Below are positions 22,010 to 28,479 of a stretch of DNA of 28,479 nucleotides, piece by piece. Position 1 is the stretch's first letter. Every line of letters begins with the position of its first letter. The translations under genes were made by a program, and so were the position numbers. The notes beneath the pieces are model-generated. The model was given only the letters and a program-made list of their open reading frames with translations, did not search any database and was not told the origin of the DNA. This DNA comes from an uncultured Fretibacterium sp. (GTDB lineage Bacteria; Synergistota; Synergistia; Synergistales; Aminobacteriaceae), in NCBI RefSeq assembly GCF_938030725.1, contig NZ_CALHIQ010000146.1, forward strand, positions 1 to 28,479, written 5' to 3'.

Positions 22010-23228
22010 GCTGACGGTAGACGAGTTGAATACCTATATCCAGGGGCTTTTCAACTCGGACCTCCTGCTGAAGGCCCTCGTGATCTCGGGCGAGATCGCC
22101 GAGTTCAAGCGCCACACCAGCGGGCACTGCTACTTCACCCTGCTGGGGACGGATACGCGGATATCCTGCGCCATGTTTCGGAGGGACGCCGACCTGCTCC
22201 CGGAGTGGCCCCGCAACGGAGACCAGGTGCTGATCGAGGGCAGCGTGGGCGTCTACCCCCAGAGGGGCGTGTACCAGCTCTACGCCCGACGCCTCATCCC
22301 GGTGGGAGCGGGCGCCATCGAACGGGCGCGGCAGGAGCTGAAGCGGCGCCTGGAGCTGGAGGGACTGTTCCACACGTCCCACAAGCGTCCCATCCCGCCC
22401 TATCCCTCCAAGGCCGCGGTGATTACCTCCGCCACGGGAGCCGCCCTGCGCGACGTCCTGCGCATCTCAGGGCGGCGGTACCCCCTCTGCAGCATCGTCG
22501 TCATCCCAACCCTGGTCCAGGGGCCCGACGCGCCGGAGGACATCGTGCGGGCCTTTGTCCGGGCTGGCACGATGTCCGGCGTGGACTGCGTGCTCCTGGT
22601 GCGCGGCGGAGGCAGCCGGGAGGACCTCGTGCCCTTTGACGACGAGCGCGTCGTGCGCGCGGTGCGGAACTGCCCCTTCCCCGTGGTGAGCGGCATCGGC
22701 CATGAAGTTGACTCGACCCTGAGCGACCTGGCGGCAGACCTGACGGCCTCGACGCCCTCGGCAGCGGCGGAGGTGGTCTTTCCGGATCGGGTGTCGCTCC
22801 TTGCATGGCTGGCTCAGGTTCGACAGCGCGCGAGCGGGAGCGTGAGGCGGCGGATCGGGGCGGAACGGACCCGTTGTCGTCTGGCGTTGGAAGGGATGGA
22901 GCGGGCGCTGAGGCTGCGGACGGGAGCGGAGCGATCGCGGCTTCACGAGGGGTTTCGTGCCCTGTCCCGGTCCATGGCTCTTCGCCTGCGGGACGCCCGG
23001 AGCGAGTTGAGCACCCGCGCCGCCTCCCTGTCGGGCCTCTCCCCCCTTGCCGCTCTGGCGCGGGGGTACGTGACCGTCGAACGGGAGGGCCGCCGGCTCC
23101 TCTCCGTGCGGGAGGCCCCCGTCGGCACGGTGCTCTCCCTGTGCTTCCGGGACGGAAGGGCGGACTGCCTCGTTCGGGGGCTCGTGCCGTTCGACCCCCC
23201 GAACGAGGGGCCCACGGAGGAGAGATGA
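21981..23228 (+). CDS. xseA: exodeoxyribonuclease VII large subunit
   Basis: 415 residues. N-terminal OB domain (~10-105: LTVDELNTYIQGLFNSD, SGEIAEFKRHTSGHCYFTL), then the catalytic domain with VITSATGAALRDVLRISGRRYP, RGGGSREDLVPFDDERVVRA and GIGHEVDSTLSDLAADL. A helix-rich C-terminal region follows. With XseB it degrades single-stranded DNA from both ends. The gene overlaps nusB by 29 bases and mtnA by ATGA. The small-subunit gene xseB, which in many bacteria follows directly, is absent; the next frame is mtnA. Confidence 0.96.
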   Translation: MQRERTRRSELTVDELNTYIQGLFNSDLLLKALVISGEIAEFKRHTSGHCYFTLLGTDTRISCAMFRRDADLLPEWPRNGDQVLIEGSVGVYPQRGVYQLYARRLIPVGAGAIERARQELKRRLELEGLFHTSHKRPIPPYPSKAAVITSATGAALRDVLRISGRRYPLCSIVVIPTLVQGPDAPEDIVRAFVRAGTMSGVDCVLLVRGGGSREDLVPFDDERVVRAVRNCPFPVVSGIGHEVDSTLSDLAADLTASTPSAAAEVVFPDRVSLLAWLAQVRQRASGSVRRRIGAERTRCRLALEGMERALRLRTGAERSRLHEGFRALSRSMALRLRDARSELSTRAASLSGLSPLAALARGYVTVEREGRRLLSVREAPVGTVLSLCFRDGRADCLVRGLVPFDPPNEGPTEER

Positions 23229-24265
23229 GCGCGGAGCCGATACAGGCCGTCCTGTGGGACGAGGCGGAGCGCGCGCTGCGGCTCCTGGACCAGCGGGCGC
23301 TCCCCACGGAGGAGCGCTACGTCCTGTGCCGCAGCGTGGAGGAGGTCGCGCGCGCCATCGAGGACATGACGGTCCGGGGGGCGCCGGCCATAGGGATCGC
23401 CGCCGCCTACGCCGTATCCCTGGCGGCGCCGGAAGGACAGGAAGCCGTGAGGGCGGCCCTCCTCCGCCTCGCGCGGACGCGTCCCACGGCGGTGAACCTC
23501 TTTACGGCGCTGGACAGGGTGCGCCGGCGGCTTGAGGCCTGTCCTGATCTGGAGGGGCCCCGCCTGGCGGAGGCTCTGCTGACGGAGGCGCGGGCCATCC
23601 ACGCAGAGGACGTGGCAGGGTGCCGCAGGATGGGGGCGCTGGGGGCGGCGCTCCTGCCCCAGGACGTCCGAGTGCTGACCCACTGCAATGCCGGGGCCCT
23701 GGCGACGGGTGGGCACGGGACGGCGCTGGGGGTGATCCGATCCGCCCGCGAGGCGGGGAAGGCCGTCCAAGTCTACGCGGACGAAACGCGCCCCCTGCTT
23801 CAGGGCGCTCGCCTGACCGCGTGGGAGCTGGCGCGGGAGGGCTTTGACGTGACGCTCATCACGGACGGCATGGCGGGGGCGCTGATGCGGAGCGGCGCCG
23901 TCGATGCGGTGATCGTGGGGGCGGACCGCATCGCCGCCAACGGCGACACGGCGAACAAGATCGGCACCTACGGGCTCTCCGTGCTGGCGGCGGCGCACCA
24001 TATCCCCTTCTACGTCGCGGCGCCCTGGAGCACCTTCGACCTCTCGGCGGCGGACGGCGCAGCCATCCCCATCGAGGAGCGAGCGGAGGATGAGGTGCGG
24101 GCCCTGCCGGGCGGCTCCCATATCCCGGAGAGCGTTCGGGTCTGGAACCCGGCCTTCGACGTGACGCCGGCGGCGAACGTCACGGCCATCGTCACGGAAC
24201 GGGGCGTCTTCCGACCTCCCTACCGCTTCGACGCGGGCGGGGAACCATTCCCACCCACGATCTGA
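23225..24265 (+). CDS. mtnA: 5-methylthioribose-1-phosphate isomerase (MtnA family)
   Basis: 346 residues from ATG at 23225 (overlap ATGA with xseA). Seen: MTVRGAPAIGIAAAYAV (RGAPAIG 51-57), THCNAGALATGGHGTALGVI with the catalytic Cys154, and VIVGADRIAANGDTANKIGTY with the catalytic Asp234. These are the residues of true MtnA rather than the related eIF2B-type regulatory proteins. The enzyme converts the aldose methylthioribose-1-P to the ketose methylthioribulose-1-P; some members also act on 5-deoxyribose-1-P from 5'-deoxyadenosine. Genes for ahcY and mtaD follow, so it likely works in SAM by-product salvage. No other methionine salvage gene (mtnB, C, D, K) is nearby. Confidence 0.94.
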   Translation: MSAEPIQAVLWDEAERALRLLDQRALPTEERYVLCRSVEEVARAIEDMTVRGAPAIGIAAAYAVSLAAPEGQEAVRAALLRLARTRPTAVNLFTALDRVRRRLEACPDLEGPRLAEALLTEARAIHAEDVAGCRRMGALGAALLPQDVRVLTHCNAGALATGGHGTALGVIRSAREAGKAVQVYADETRPLLQGARLTAWELAREGFDVTLITDGMAGALMRSGAVDAVIVGADRIAANGDTANKIGTYGLSVLAAAHHIPFYVAAPWSTFDLSAADGAAIPIEERAEDEVRALPGGSHIPESVRVWNPAFDVTPAANVTAIVTERGVFRPPYRFDAGGEPFPPTI

Positions 24266-24326
24266 AAGCCGTTTGGTCGCATCGAGTTAACACTGCAGGA
24301 CAATCAAACTTTTTGGAGGTATCGTT

Positions 24327-25571
24327 TTGGAGAACTTTAAGGTCGCGGATCTCAGTCTGGCGGAGCACGGGTGGAAGAAGATCGTGTGGGCGTGGCAGTA
24401 CATGCCCTCCCTTCAATTCTTGTACAACAAGTATAAGGACGCGCAGCCCTTCAAGGGGGCGACGATCGCAGCCTGCCTTCACCTGGAGGCGAAGACCGCC
24501 AACCTGCTCCTGACGCTGGCACACCTGGGGGCCACGGTGGCCGCATGCGGCAGCAACCCGCTGTCCACTCAGGACGACATCTGCGCGGCCCTGGCGGAGA
24601 AGGGGGTGCACGTCTACAGCCACCGCGGGATGAGCACGAGGGAGTACTTCGACTACGTGCGCACGGTCCTGGGCTACAAGCCCAACGTCATCATCGACGA
24701 CGGGGCCGACCTGGTGGCGACGATCCACAAGGAGCTGCCGAAGCTGATCCCAGGCATCCTGGGAGCCTCTGAGGAGACCACCTCCGGGGTGAAGCGCCTC
24801 CGCGCTATGCGAGACGAGGGCGTGCTGAAGTTCCCCGTCATCGCGGTGAACGACGCGCTGAGCAAGTACCTCTTCGACAACCGCTACGGCACGGGCCAGT
24901 CCGTGTGGGACGGCTTCATCCGCACCACGAACATGGTGGTGGCCGGCAAGACGGTGGTGGTGGCCGGCTACGGCTGGTGCGGGCGCGGCTGCGCCATGCG
25001 GGCCGCAGGCCTGGGTGCCCGCGTCATCGTCACGGAGGTGGACCCCCACCGCGCCTGCGAGGCGCTGATGGACGGCTTCCAGGTGATGAGCATGGAGGAG
25101 GCCGCCCCCCTGGGCGACGTCTTCATGACGCTCACCGGCAACATCCACGTCCTGCGCAAGGAGCACTTCATGAGGATGAAGAACGGCGTCGTGCTGGGTA
25201 ACGCGGGGCACTTCGACGTGGAGATCAGCAAGCCGGACCTCGGCGCCCTGGCCGATCACATGGAGCAGCTGCGCGACAACATCGACACCTACGTGATGAA
25301 GGATGGCCGCCGCATCAACCTGCTGGGCGAGGGCCGACTGACGAACCTGGCCTGTGCGGACGGGCACCCCATCGAGATCATGGACCTCAGCTTCGCGCTC
25401 CAGTTGGAGGCGGCGCTCTACGTCTACACGCACAAGATGGAGCCGGGCCTGTACCCCGTGCCCATCGAAACGGACCGCGCCGTGATGGAGTCCAAGCTGG
25501 CCGCCATCGGCGTCACGATCGACCAGATGACGGAGGAGCAGGTCGAGTACATGAAGAGCTGGCAGGAATAG
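24327..25571 (+). CDS. ahcY: S-adenosyl/S-inosyl-homocysteine hydrolase, archaeal-type
   Basis: 414 residues from TTG at 24327, GGAGG 7 bases upstream. NAD-binding motif GYGWCGRG at residues 214-221; SNPLSTQDD, DDGADL, SEETTSGV, NDALSKYLFDNRYGTGQS, GHFDVEI and LGEGRLTNLACADGHP are all present. The C-terminus ends in EYMKSWQE, without the KPxHYRY tail of the long bacterial/eukaryotic form: this is the short archaeal/Thermotoga-type. The purine-binding segment reads CLHLEAKTA (His52, Glu54, Lys56, Thr57), where the human enzyme has CLHMTVETA. Replacing the Glu that reads the adenine amino group by Lys fits a hypoxanthine base, so S-inosylhomocysteine may be the preferred substrate. The products are homocysteine and the nucleoside. 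Confidence 0.93.
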   Translation: MENFKVADLSLAEHGWKKIVWAWQYMPSLQFLYNKYKDAQPFKGATIAACLHLEAKTANLLLTLAHLGATVAACGSNPLSTQDDICAALAEKGVHVYSHRGMSTREYFDYVRTVLGYKPNVIIDDGADLVATIHKELPKLIPGILGASEETTSGVKRLRAMRDEGVLKFPVIAVNDALSKYLFDNRYGTGQSVWDGFIRTTNMVVAGKTVVVAGYGWCGRGCAMRAAGLGARVIVTEVDPHRACEALMDGFQVMSMEEAAPLGDVFMTLTGNIHVLRKEHFMRMKNGVVLGNAGHFDVEISKPDLGALADHMEQLRDNIDTYVMKDGRRINLLGEGRLTNLACADGHPIEIMDLSFALQLEAALYVYTHKMEPGLYPVPIETDRAVMESKLAAIGVTIDQMTEEQVEYMKSWQE

Positions 25572-25589
25572 CCTGAGGAGGGACGGCTT

Positions 25590-26876
25590 ATGGCGACGTT
25601 GTTCAAGGACGTGCTGATGTTGGATGGCGGGCGAAAGCAGGCGACGCGGGGACACCTCCTCGTATCCAAGGGGAGGATCGTTTCCATCCTGGGGCTCGAT
25701 GAGAGGCTGCCCGGCGCCGACAAGATCGTTTCGGGGCACGGCCGCATGGCGGTGCTGCCGGGGTTCGTCAACGCGCACACTCACGCCGCCATGGTCCTCC
25801 TGCGCGGTCTGGGCGAGGAGGCCCCCCTGATGGAGTGGCTGGAGAAGAAGGTCTGGCCCGTGGAGGCGAAGCTGACCTCGGACTTCATCTACTGGGGGAC
25901 CGCCTCGGCTGTCCTGGAGATGCTGGCGGGGGGGACCACCTGTTTTGCCGACATGTACTTCGAGATGGACCGCGTGGCGGAGGTCGCCCTTCAGGCCCGG
26001 ATGCGGGCGGCCCTGTGCCGGGGGATCGTGAAGGGGGAGGCGGGTAAGCTCGACCGCTCCCTCCAGGAGGGCCTCGACCTGGCGGAACACTGGCACGGGA
26101 GGGAGGGCCTGATCACCGTCCAGCTGGGCCCCCACGCCCCATACACCGTCCCCCTTGACGACATGCGGAGGATCTTTCAGGCGGCTCGCGAGCACGGCCT
26201 GGGAGTGCACCTGCACTTCCTGGAAACGGAGTGGGAGCTTAACTACCTGCGGCAGGAGCTCAAGAGGGACCCCGCCGACTACCTGCGGGACGTGGGGTTG
26301 CCGGACGCGCCTCAGGCCGTCCTGGCCCACGCCGTGTGGCTGGACCCGGCGACGGAGGTGGACCTCTCCCGCGTGACGCTGGTTCATTGCCCCGGCAGCA
26401 ACCTGAAGCTGGGCAGCGGGGTGATGCCCCTTGCCGCGTGGCTGGAGAAGGGCACGCCTGTGGCGCTCGGCACGGACGGAGCCTCCAGCAACAACCGCCT
26501 GGATATGTGGGAGGAGATGCGGACCGCCGCGCTGCTGCACAAGGGGGTGAACCACGACCCCATGTGCGTTTCGGCCCTTGACGCGCTGCGCATGGTGACT
26601 TACGAGGGAGCCAGGGCCTTCGGCTTCGCCCAGAAGGGCATGATCCGCGAGGGCTGGATGGCGGACCTGGTGCTGGTGGACCTGGACCAGCCCCACTACG
26701 TTGGAGCCAACGAGGAGAACCTGGCGGCGTACATCGTCTACGCCGGGAGCTCTGCCGACGTCGTGGGCACGATGGTGAACGGGAAGTGGAGCTTCCGCAA
26801 CGGGGAGTTCCCGACGCTGGACCGCGAGGAGATTGTGGAGAGGGCGCGGGAGGCGCGGGAGGCCATCACGCGATAG
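25590..26876 (+). CDS. mtaD: SAH/MTA/5'-deoxyadenosine deaminase (MtaD/DadD family)
   Basis: 428 residues from ATG at 25590, GGAGGGACGG upstream, 18 bases after ahcY. Amidohydrolase metal site: HTH (His63, His65) in GFVNAHTHAAM, His209 and Glu212 in HLHFLETE, Asp296 in LGTDGASSNNRLDM; also LVHCPGSNLKLGSG. This order and spacing match TM0936/MJ1541-type deaminases, which hydrolyse the 6-amino group of SAH, 5'-methylthioadenosine or 5'-deoxyadenosine to the inosine analogues. Guanine or chlorohydrolase functions in the same superfamily are less likely given the neighbours ahcY and mtnA. Coding ends just before a terminator-like hairpin. Confidence 0.92.
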   Translation: MATLFKDVLMLDGGRKQATRGHLLVSKGRIVSILGLDERLPGADKIVSGHGRMAVLPGFVNAHTHAAMVLLRGLGEEAPLMEWLEKKVWPVEAKLTSDFIYWGTASAVLEMLAGGTTCFADMYFEMDRVAEVALQARMRAALCRGIVKGEAGKLDRSLQEGLDLAEHWHGREGLITVQLGPHAPYTVPLDDMRRIFQAAREHGLGVHLHFLETEWELNYLRQELKRDPADYLRDVGLPDAPQAVLAHAVWLDPATEVDLSRVTLVHCPGSNLKLGSGVMPLAAWLEKGTPVALGTDGASSNNRLDMWEEMRTAALLHKGVNHDPMCVSALDALRMVTYEGARAFGFAQKGMIREGWMADLVLVDLDQPHYVGANEENLAAYIVYAGSSADVVGTMVNGKWSFRNGEFPTLDREEIVERAREAREAITR

Positions 26877-26897
26877 CCCCGCAGGGGCCGTGGGGGA

Positions 26898-26939
26898 CCG
26901 CCGCATGGGACGTTTGCCCTGCGGCGGCCCTTGATTTTT
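26898..26939 (+). terminator. probable terminator after mtaD
   Basis: CCGCCGCA (26898-26905) pairs with TGCGGCGG (26920-26927); GGG and CCC extend the stem inward. CCCTTGATTTTT follows. It begins 21 bases past the mtaD stop. The remaining gap to ispE (to 27033) shows no clear promoter. Confidence 0.65.
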
Positions 26940-27033
26940 CGGCCCTGGGACGTCCTCGCGTGACGGGCCGCCCTGGGGGAGCTGCCTCGTTCCTCCCCAT
27001 CAGGATGGTTTGATATTGAAAGGAAGTGAGCGC

Positions 27034-27882
27034 GTGCGCTTCGTGCTGCCCGCCTTTGCAAAGCTGAACCTCTCGCTGAGGGTGACGGGCCGTCGTCCCG
27101 ACGGATACCACGACCTGCTCTCGATCTTCCTCCGCATCCCGTCGGGAGAAGCGCTCCGGGTCGAAGCCCTGCCTGCGGGAGCGGAGGACCGCGTGGAGGT
27201 CCGGGGGATGGACCTTCGCCTGACGGGAGAGAACGTCGTGGCGCGGGCCCTGCGGTTGGCGCGGGAGGCCGGAGTGCAGGTCCCCCCCCTCCGGGTCGAG
27301 GTCCTGAAGAGCCTCTTCCCCGGTGCGGGCCTTGGAGGAGGGAGCGGCAACGCGGCGGCCCTGCTGCAGTGGCTGGCGTCCAAAGACGCTTCGGGCCCCT
27401 GGGAGGAGGTGGCGCGCCGCACGGGGGCGGACGTGCCCTTTCTGTTTTCCGGCGCCCCCATGGCCCTGGTCGCCGGGACGGGAGACCATCTGGAGCCCCT
27501 CGCTCCCCCGCGCCTTAGCGGCGTGATCGCCTTCCCCTCCTGGGAGGTGGGGACGGAGAACGCCTACGCCGCGCTGGACGCCGCCCTGGGCGGAGGCTAT
27601 CCGAAGGACGAAGCCTCTGCGCGGAAGGAAGCGGAGGGCATCCTGAGCGCCCTGAGGGCAAGCGAACGCCCAGGACTCCTGCCCAACGACTTCGCGCTGC
27701 CCCTCATGGAGGCCTACGGGCAGTATCGTGAGCTCTTCGCCCTCTTTGAGAGGGCGGAGGCCATCGCCTGGGGCATCACCGGAAGCGGCGGCGCAGCCTT
27801 TGCCCTGACCTGCGGGGGGGGCCTCGATCTGGAGTGGCCGAGCTGGGTCCGCCAGGTCCTGTACCTTCCGCCGCTCCCATGA
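27034..27882 (+). CDS. ispE: 4-diphosphocytidyl-2-C-methyl-D-erythritol kinase
   Basis: 282 residues from GTG at 27034, with AAAGGA 9 bases upstream; TTG starts at 27010 and 27016 exist but give residues before the family N-terminus (MRFVLPAFAKLNLSL). Seen: AKLNL (Lys10), GRRPDGYHDLLS, the GHMP ATP loop PGAGLGGGSGNAA (96-108), RTGADVPFLFSG with the catalytic Asp133, and the C-terminal GITGSGGAAFAL. IspE phosphorylates CDP-methylerythritol in the MEP isoprenoid pathway. The usual GGGSSDAA of the family here reads GGGSGNAA (Asn106 in place of Asp). The gene is followed after 42 bases by the secreted protein gene. Confidence 0.95.
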   Translation: MRFVLPAFAKLNLSLRVTGRRPDGYHDLLSIFLRIPSGEALRVEALPAGAEDRVEVRGMDLRLTGENVVARALRLAREAGVQVPPLRVEVLKSLFPGAGLGGGSGNAAALLQWLASKDASGPWEEVARRTGADVPFLFSGAPMALVAGTGDHLEPLAPPRLSGVIAFPSWEVGTENAYAALDAALGGGYPKDEASARKEAEGILSALRASERPGLLPNDFALPLMEAYGQYRELFALFERAEAIAWGITGSGGAAFALTCGGGLDLEWPSWVRQVLYLPPLP

Positions 27883-27924
27883 TCCACAGTTAATAACGCA
27901 ATAATGAAAGAACAGGAGAATTCG

Positions 27925-28479
27925 ATGCTGAAGAAGCGCTTTGTCGTTGAACGATGCGCCGTTCTGGCGCTTCTGGCGGGGCTTGCCGCCGCGCTGCTGT
28001 CCGCTGTCCCGGCCGGGGCGGCCACGATGCAGGACCTCTTCTGGAAGCGGGCGTGGAAGGAGATGGAGGCGCTCTACGCCTCCATGGACGAGAGGTCCCC
28101 GCAGGATGCTGCCCTGATGGCCAACGCCTACCGCATACAGGATCGCTGGCCCGAAGCGGTGGTGATCCTTGAGGAACACCTGGGGAAGTTCCCCGCCTCT
28201 ATAAGGCCCTACGTCGATATGACGCTCCTCCTGGGGTACGAGAGGGCGAATCGGGGCCAGGAGGCCCTGGCGTTGGCGGAGAAGCTTTGGAAGGGCGCTC
28301 CTCAGGAGCTGAAGTACTACGTGGCCTACGCCCAGTATCGCCTCCTGGCGAAGGGCGAGGACGAGCGGAAGATCGGGGAGGCGCTGTCCCGCATGCTGGC
28401 GTCCGCCGAAACGAAGGAGCGGCGGATATACGCTCTGTCGAACCGGATCAAGCTTTCGGGGAATCGGGCGGAGTCGGCG
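27925..28479 (+). CDS. secreted helical (TPR-like) protein, 3'-truncated; possibly a soluble lytic transglycosylase
   Basis: Translated by hand: 185 residues from ATG at 27925, open at the window end. AGGAGA lies 5 bases upstream. N-terminal signal peptide (residues 1-~33): MLKKRFVVERCAVLALLAGL ... VPAGAA. After that only amphipathic helices in hairpin pairs are seen, with repeated patterns such as ALMANAYRIQDRWPEAVVIL and AYAQYRLLAKGEDERKIGEA, like TPR/SEL1 or the doughnut of Slt-type transglycosylases. No catalytic domain is in the visible part. It probably acts in the periplasm or envelope. The Slt suggestion is inference. Confidence 0.7.
   Translation, partial: MLKKRFVVERCAVLALLAGLAAALLSAVPAGAATMQDLFWKRAWKEMEALYASMDERSPQDAALMANAYRIQDRWPEAVVILEEHLGKFPASIRPYVDMTLLLGYERANRGQEALALAEKLWKGAPQELKYYVAYAQYRLLAKGEDERKIGEALSRMLASAETKERRIYALSNRIKLSGNRAESA

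Noticed and set aside
24266..24326. SAH riboswitch before ahcY
   Set aside because: The gap is only 61 bases and no conserved SAH-aptamer core or pairing pattern could be found.
24192..26906. Minus-strand open frame of 904 codons opposite ahcY and mtaD
   Set aside because: It has no recognisable domain, is rich in His/Val/Arg/Gln as expected for the antisense of GC-rich genes, and covers two well-supported genes on the other strand.

Overview
The window is a dense, GC-rich stretch (roughly two-thirds G+C by eye) of about 28.5 kb with some 28 genes. It looks like chromosome of an anaerobic diderm bacterium. My best guess is Synergistota, by inference only: a bacterial V/A-type ATPase operon, a PilQ-like secretin (which needs an outer membrane), and a Clostridia-like order efp / zinc-ribbon / Asp23 / nusB / xseA. 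No 16S rRNA or other lineage marker is present, so the phylum is not proven. GTG and TTG starts are common and most genes overlap or nearly touch.

Left part, minus strand (1-10272). A truncated Rpn-family PD-(D/E)XK nuclease gene runs off the left edge inside a 12-bp tandem repeat encoding AEGR units. Next comes a nine-gene V/A-ATPase operon, transcribed leftward as peripheral stalk (H/G)-I-K-E-C-F-A-B-D, the same order as the Enterococcus hirae ntp operon. It has a good promoter (TTTACT-N17-TATAAT at 9880-9908) and ends near a 38-bp perfect palindrome. The K subunit carries the Na+-binding residue set, so a sodium-translocating enzyme is predicted. rpsT lies upstream as its own unit with terminators.

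Middle, plus strand (10435-19225). A DinG/XPD-like iron-sulfur helicase is followed, almost without gaps, by three small genes that look like minor pilins of PilV, PilW and PilX type. After an AT-rich gap with a folded leader comes the pilus assembly operon pilM-pilN-pilO-pilP-like-pilQ, closed by a strong terminator. No assembly ATPase, platform protein, prepilin peptidase or major pilin is in the window.

Right part, plus strand (19217-28479). efp (with Arg at the modification loop), an acidic zinc-ribbon protein, an Asp23/Gls24 protein, a small membrane protein, nusB, xseA and mtnA form a compact run. ahcY and mtaD follow. The mtnA-ahcY-mtaD group is the most interesting signal: AhcY carries an archaeal-type substrate motif (E54/K56) and sits beside a deaminase of the SAH/MTA/5'-deoxyadenosine class, suggesting salvage of SAM by-products through inosine derivatives. 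ispE and the start of a secreted helical protein close the window.

I see no rRNA, tRNA, CRISPR array, insertion sequence or prophage. No gap reaches 300 bases; the longest (9706-9996, 291 bases) holds the rpsT terminators, the ATPase promoter and its leader.
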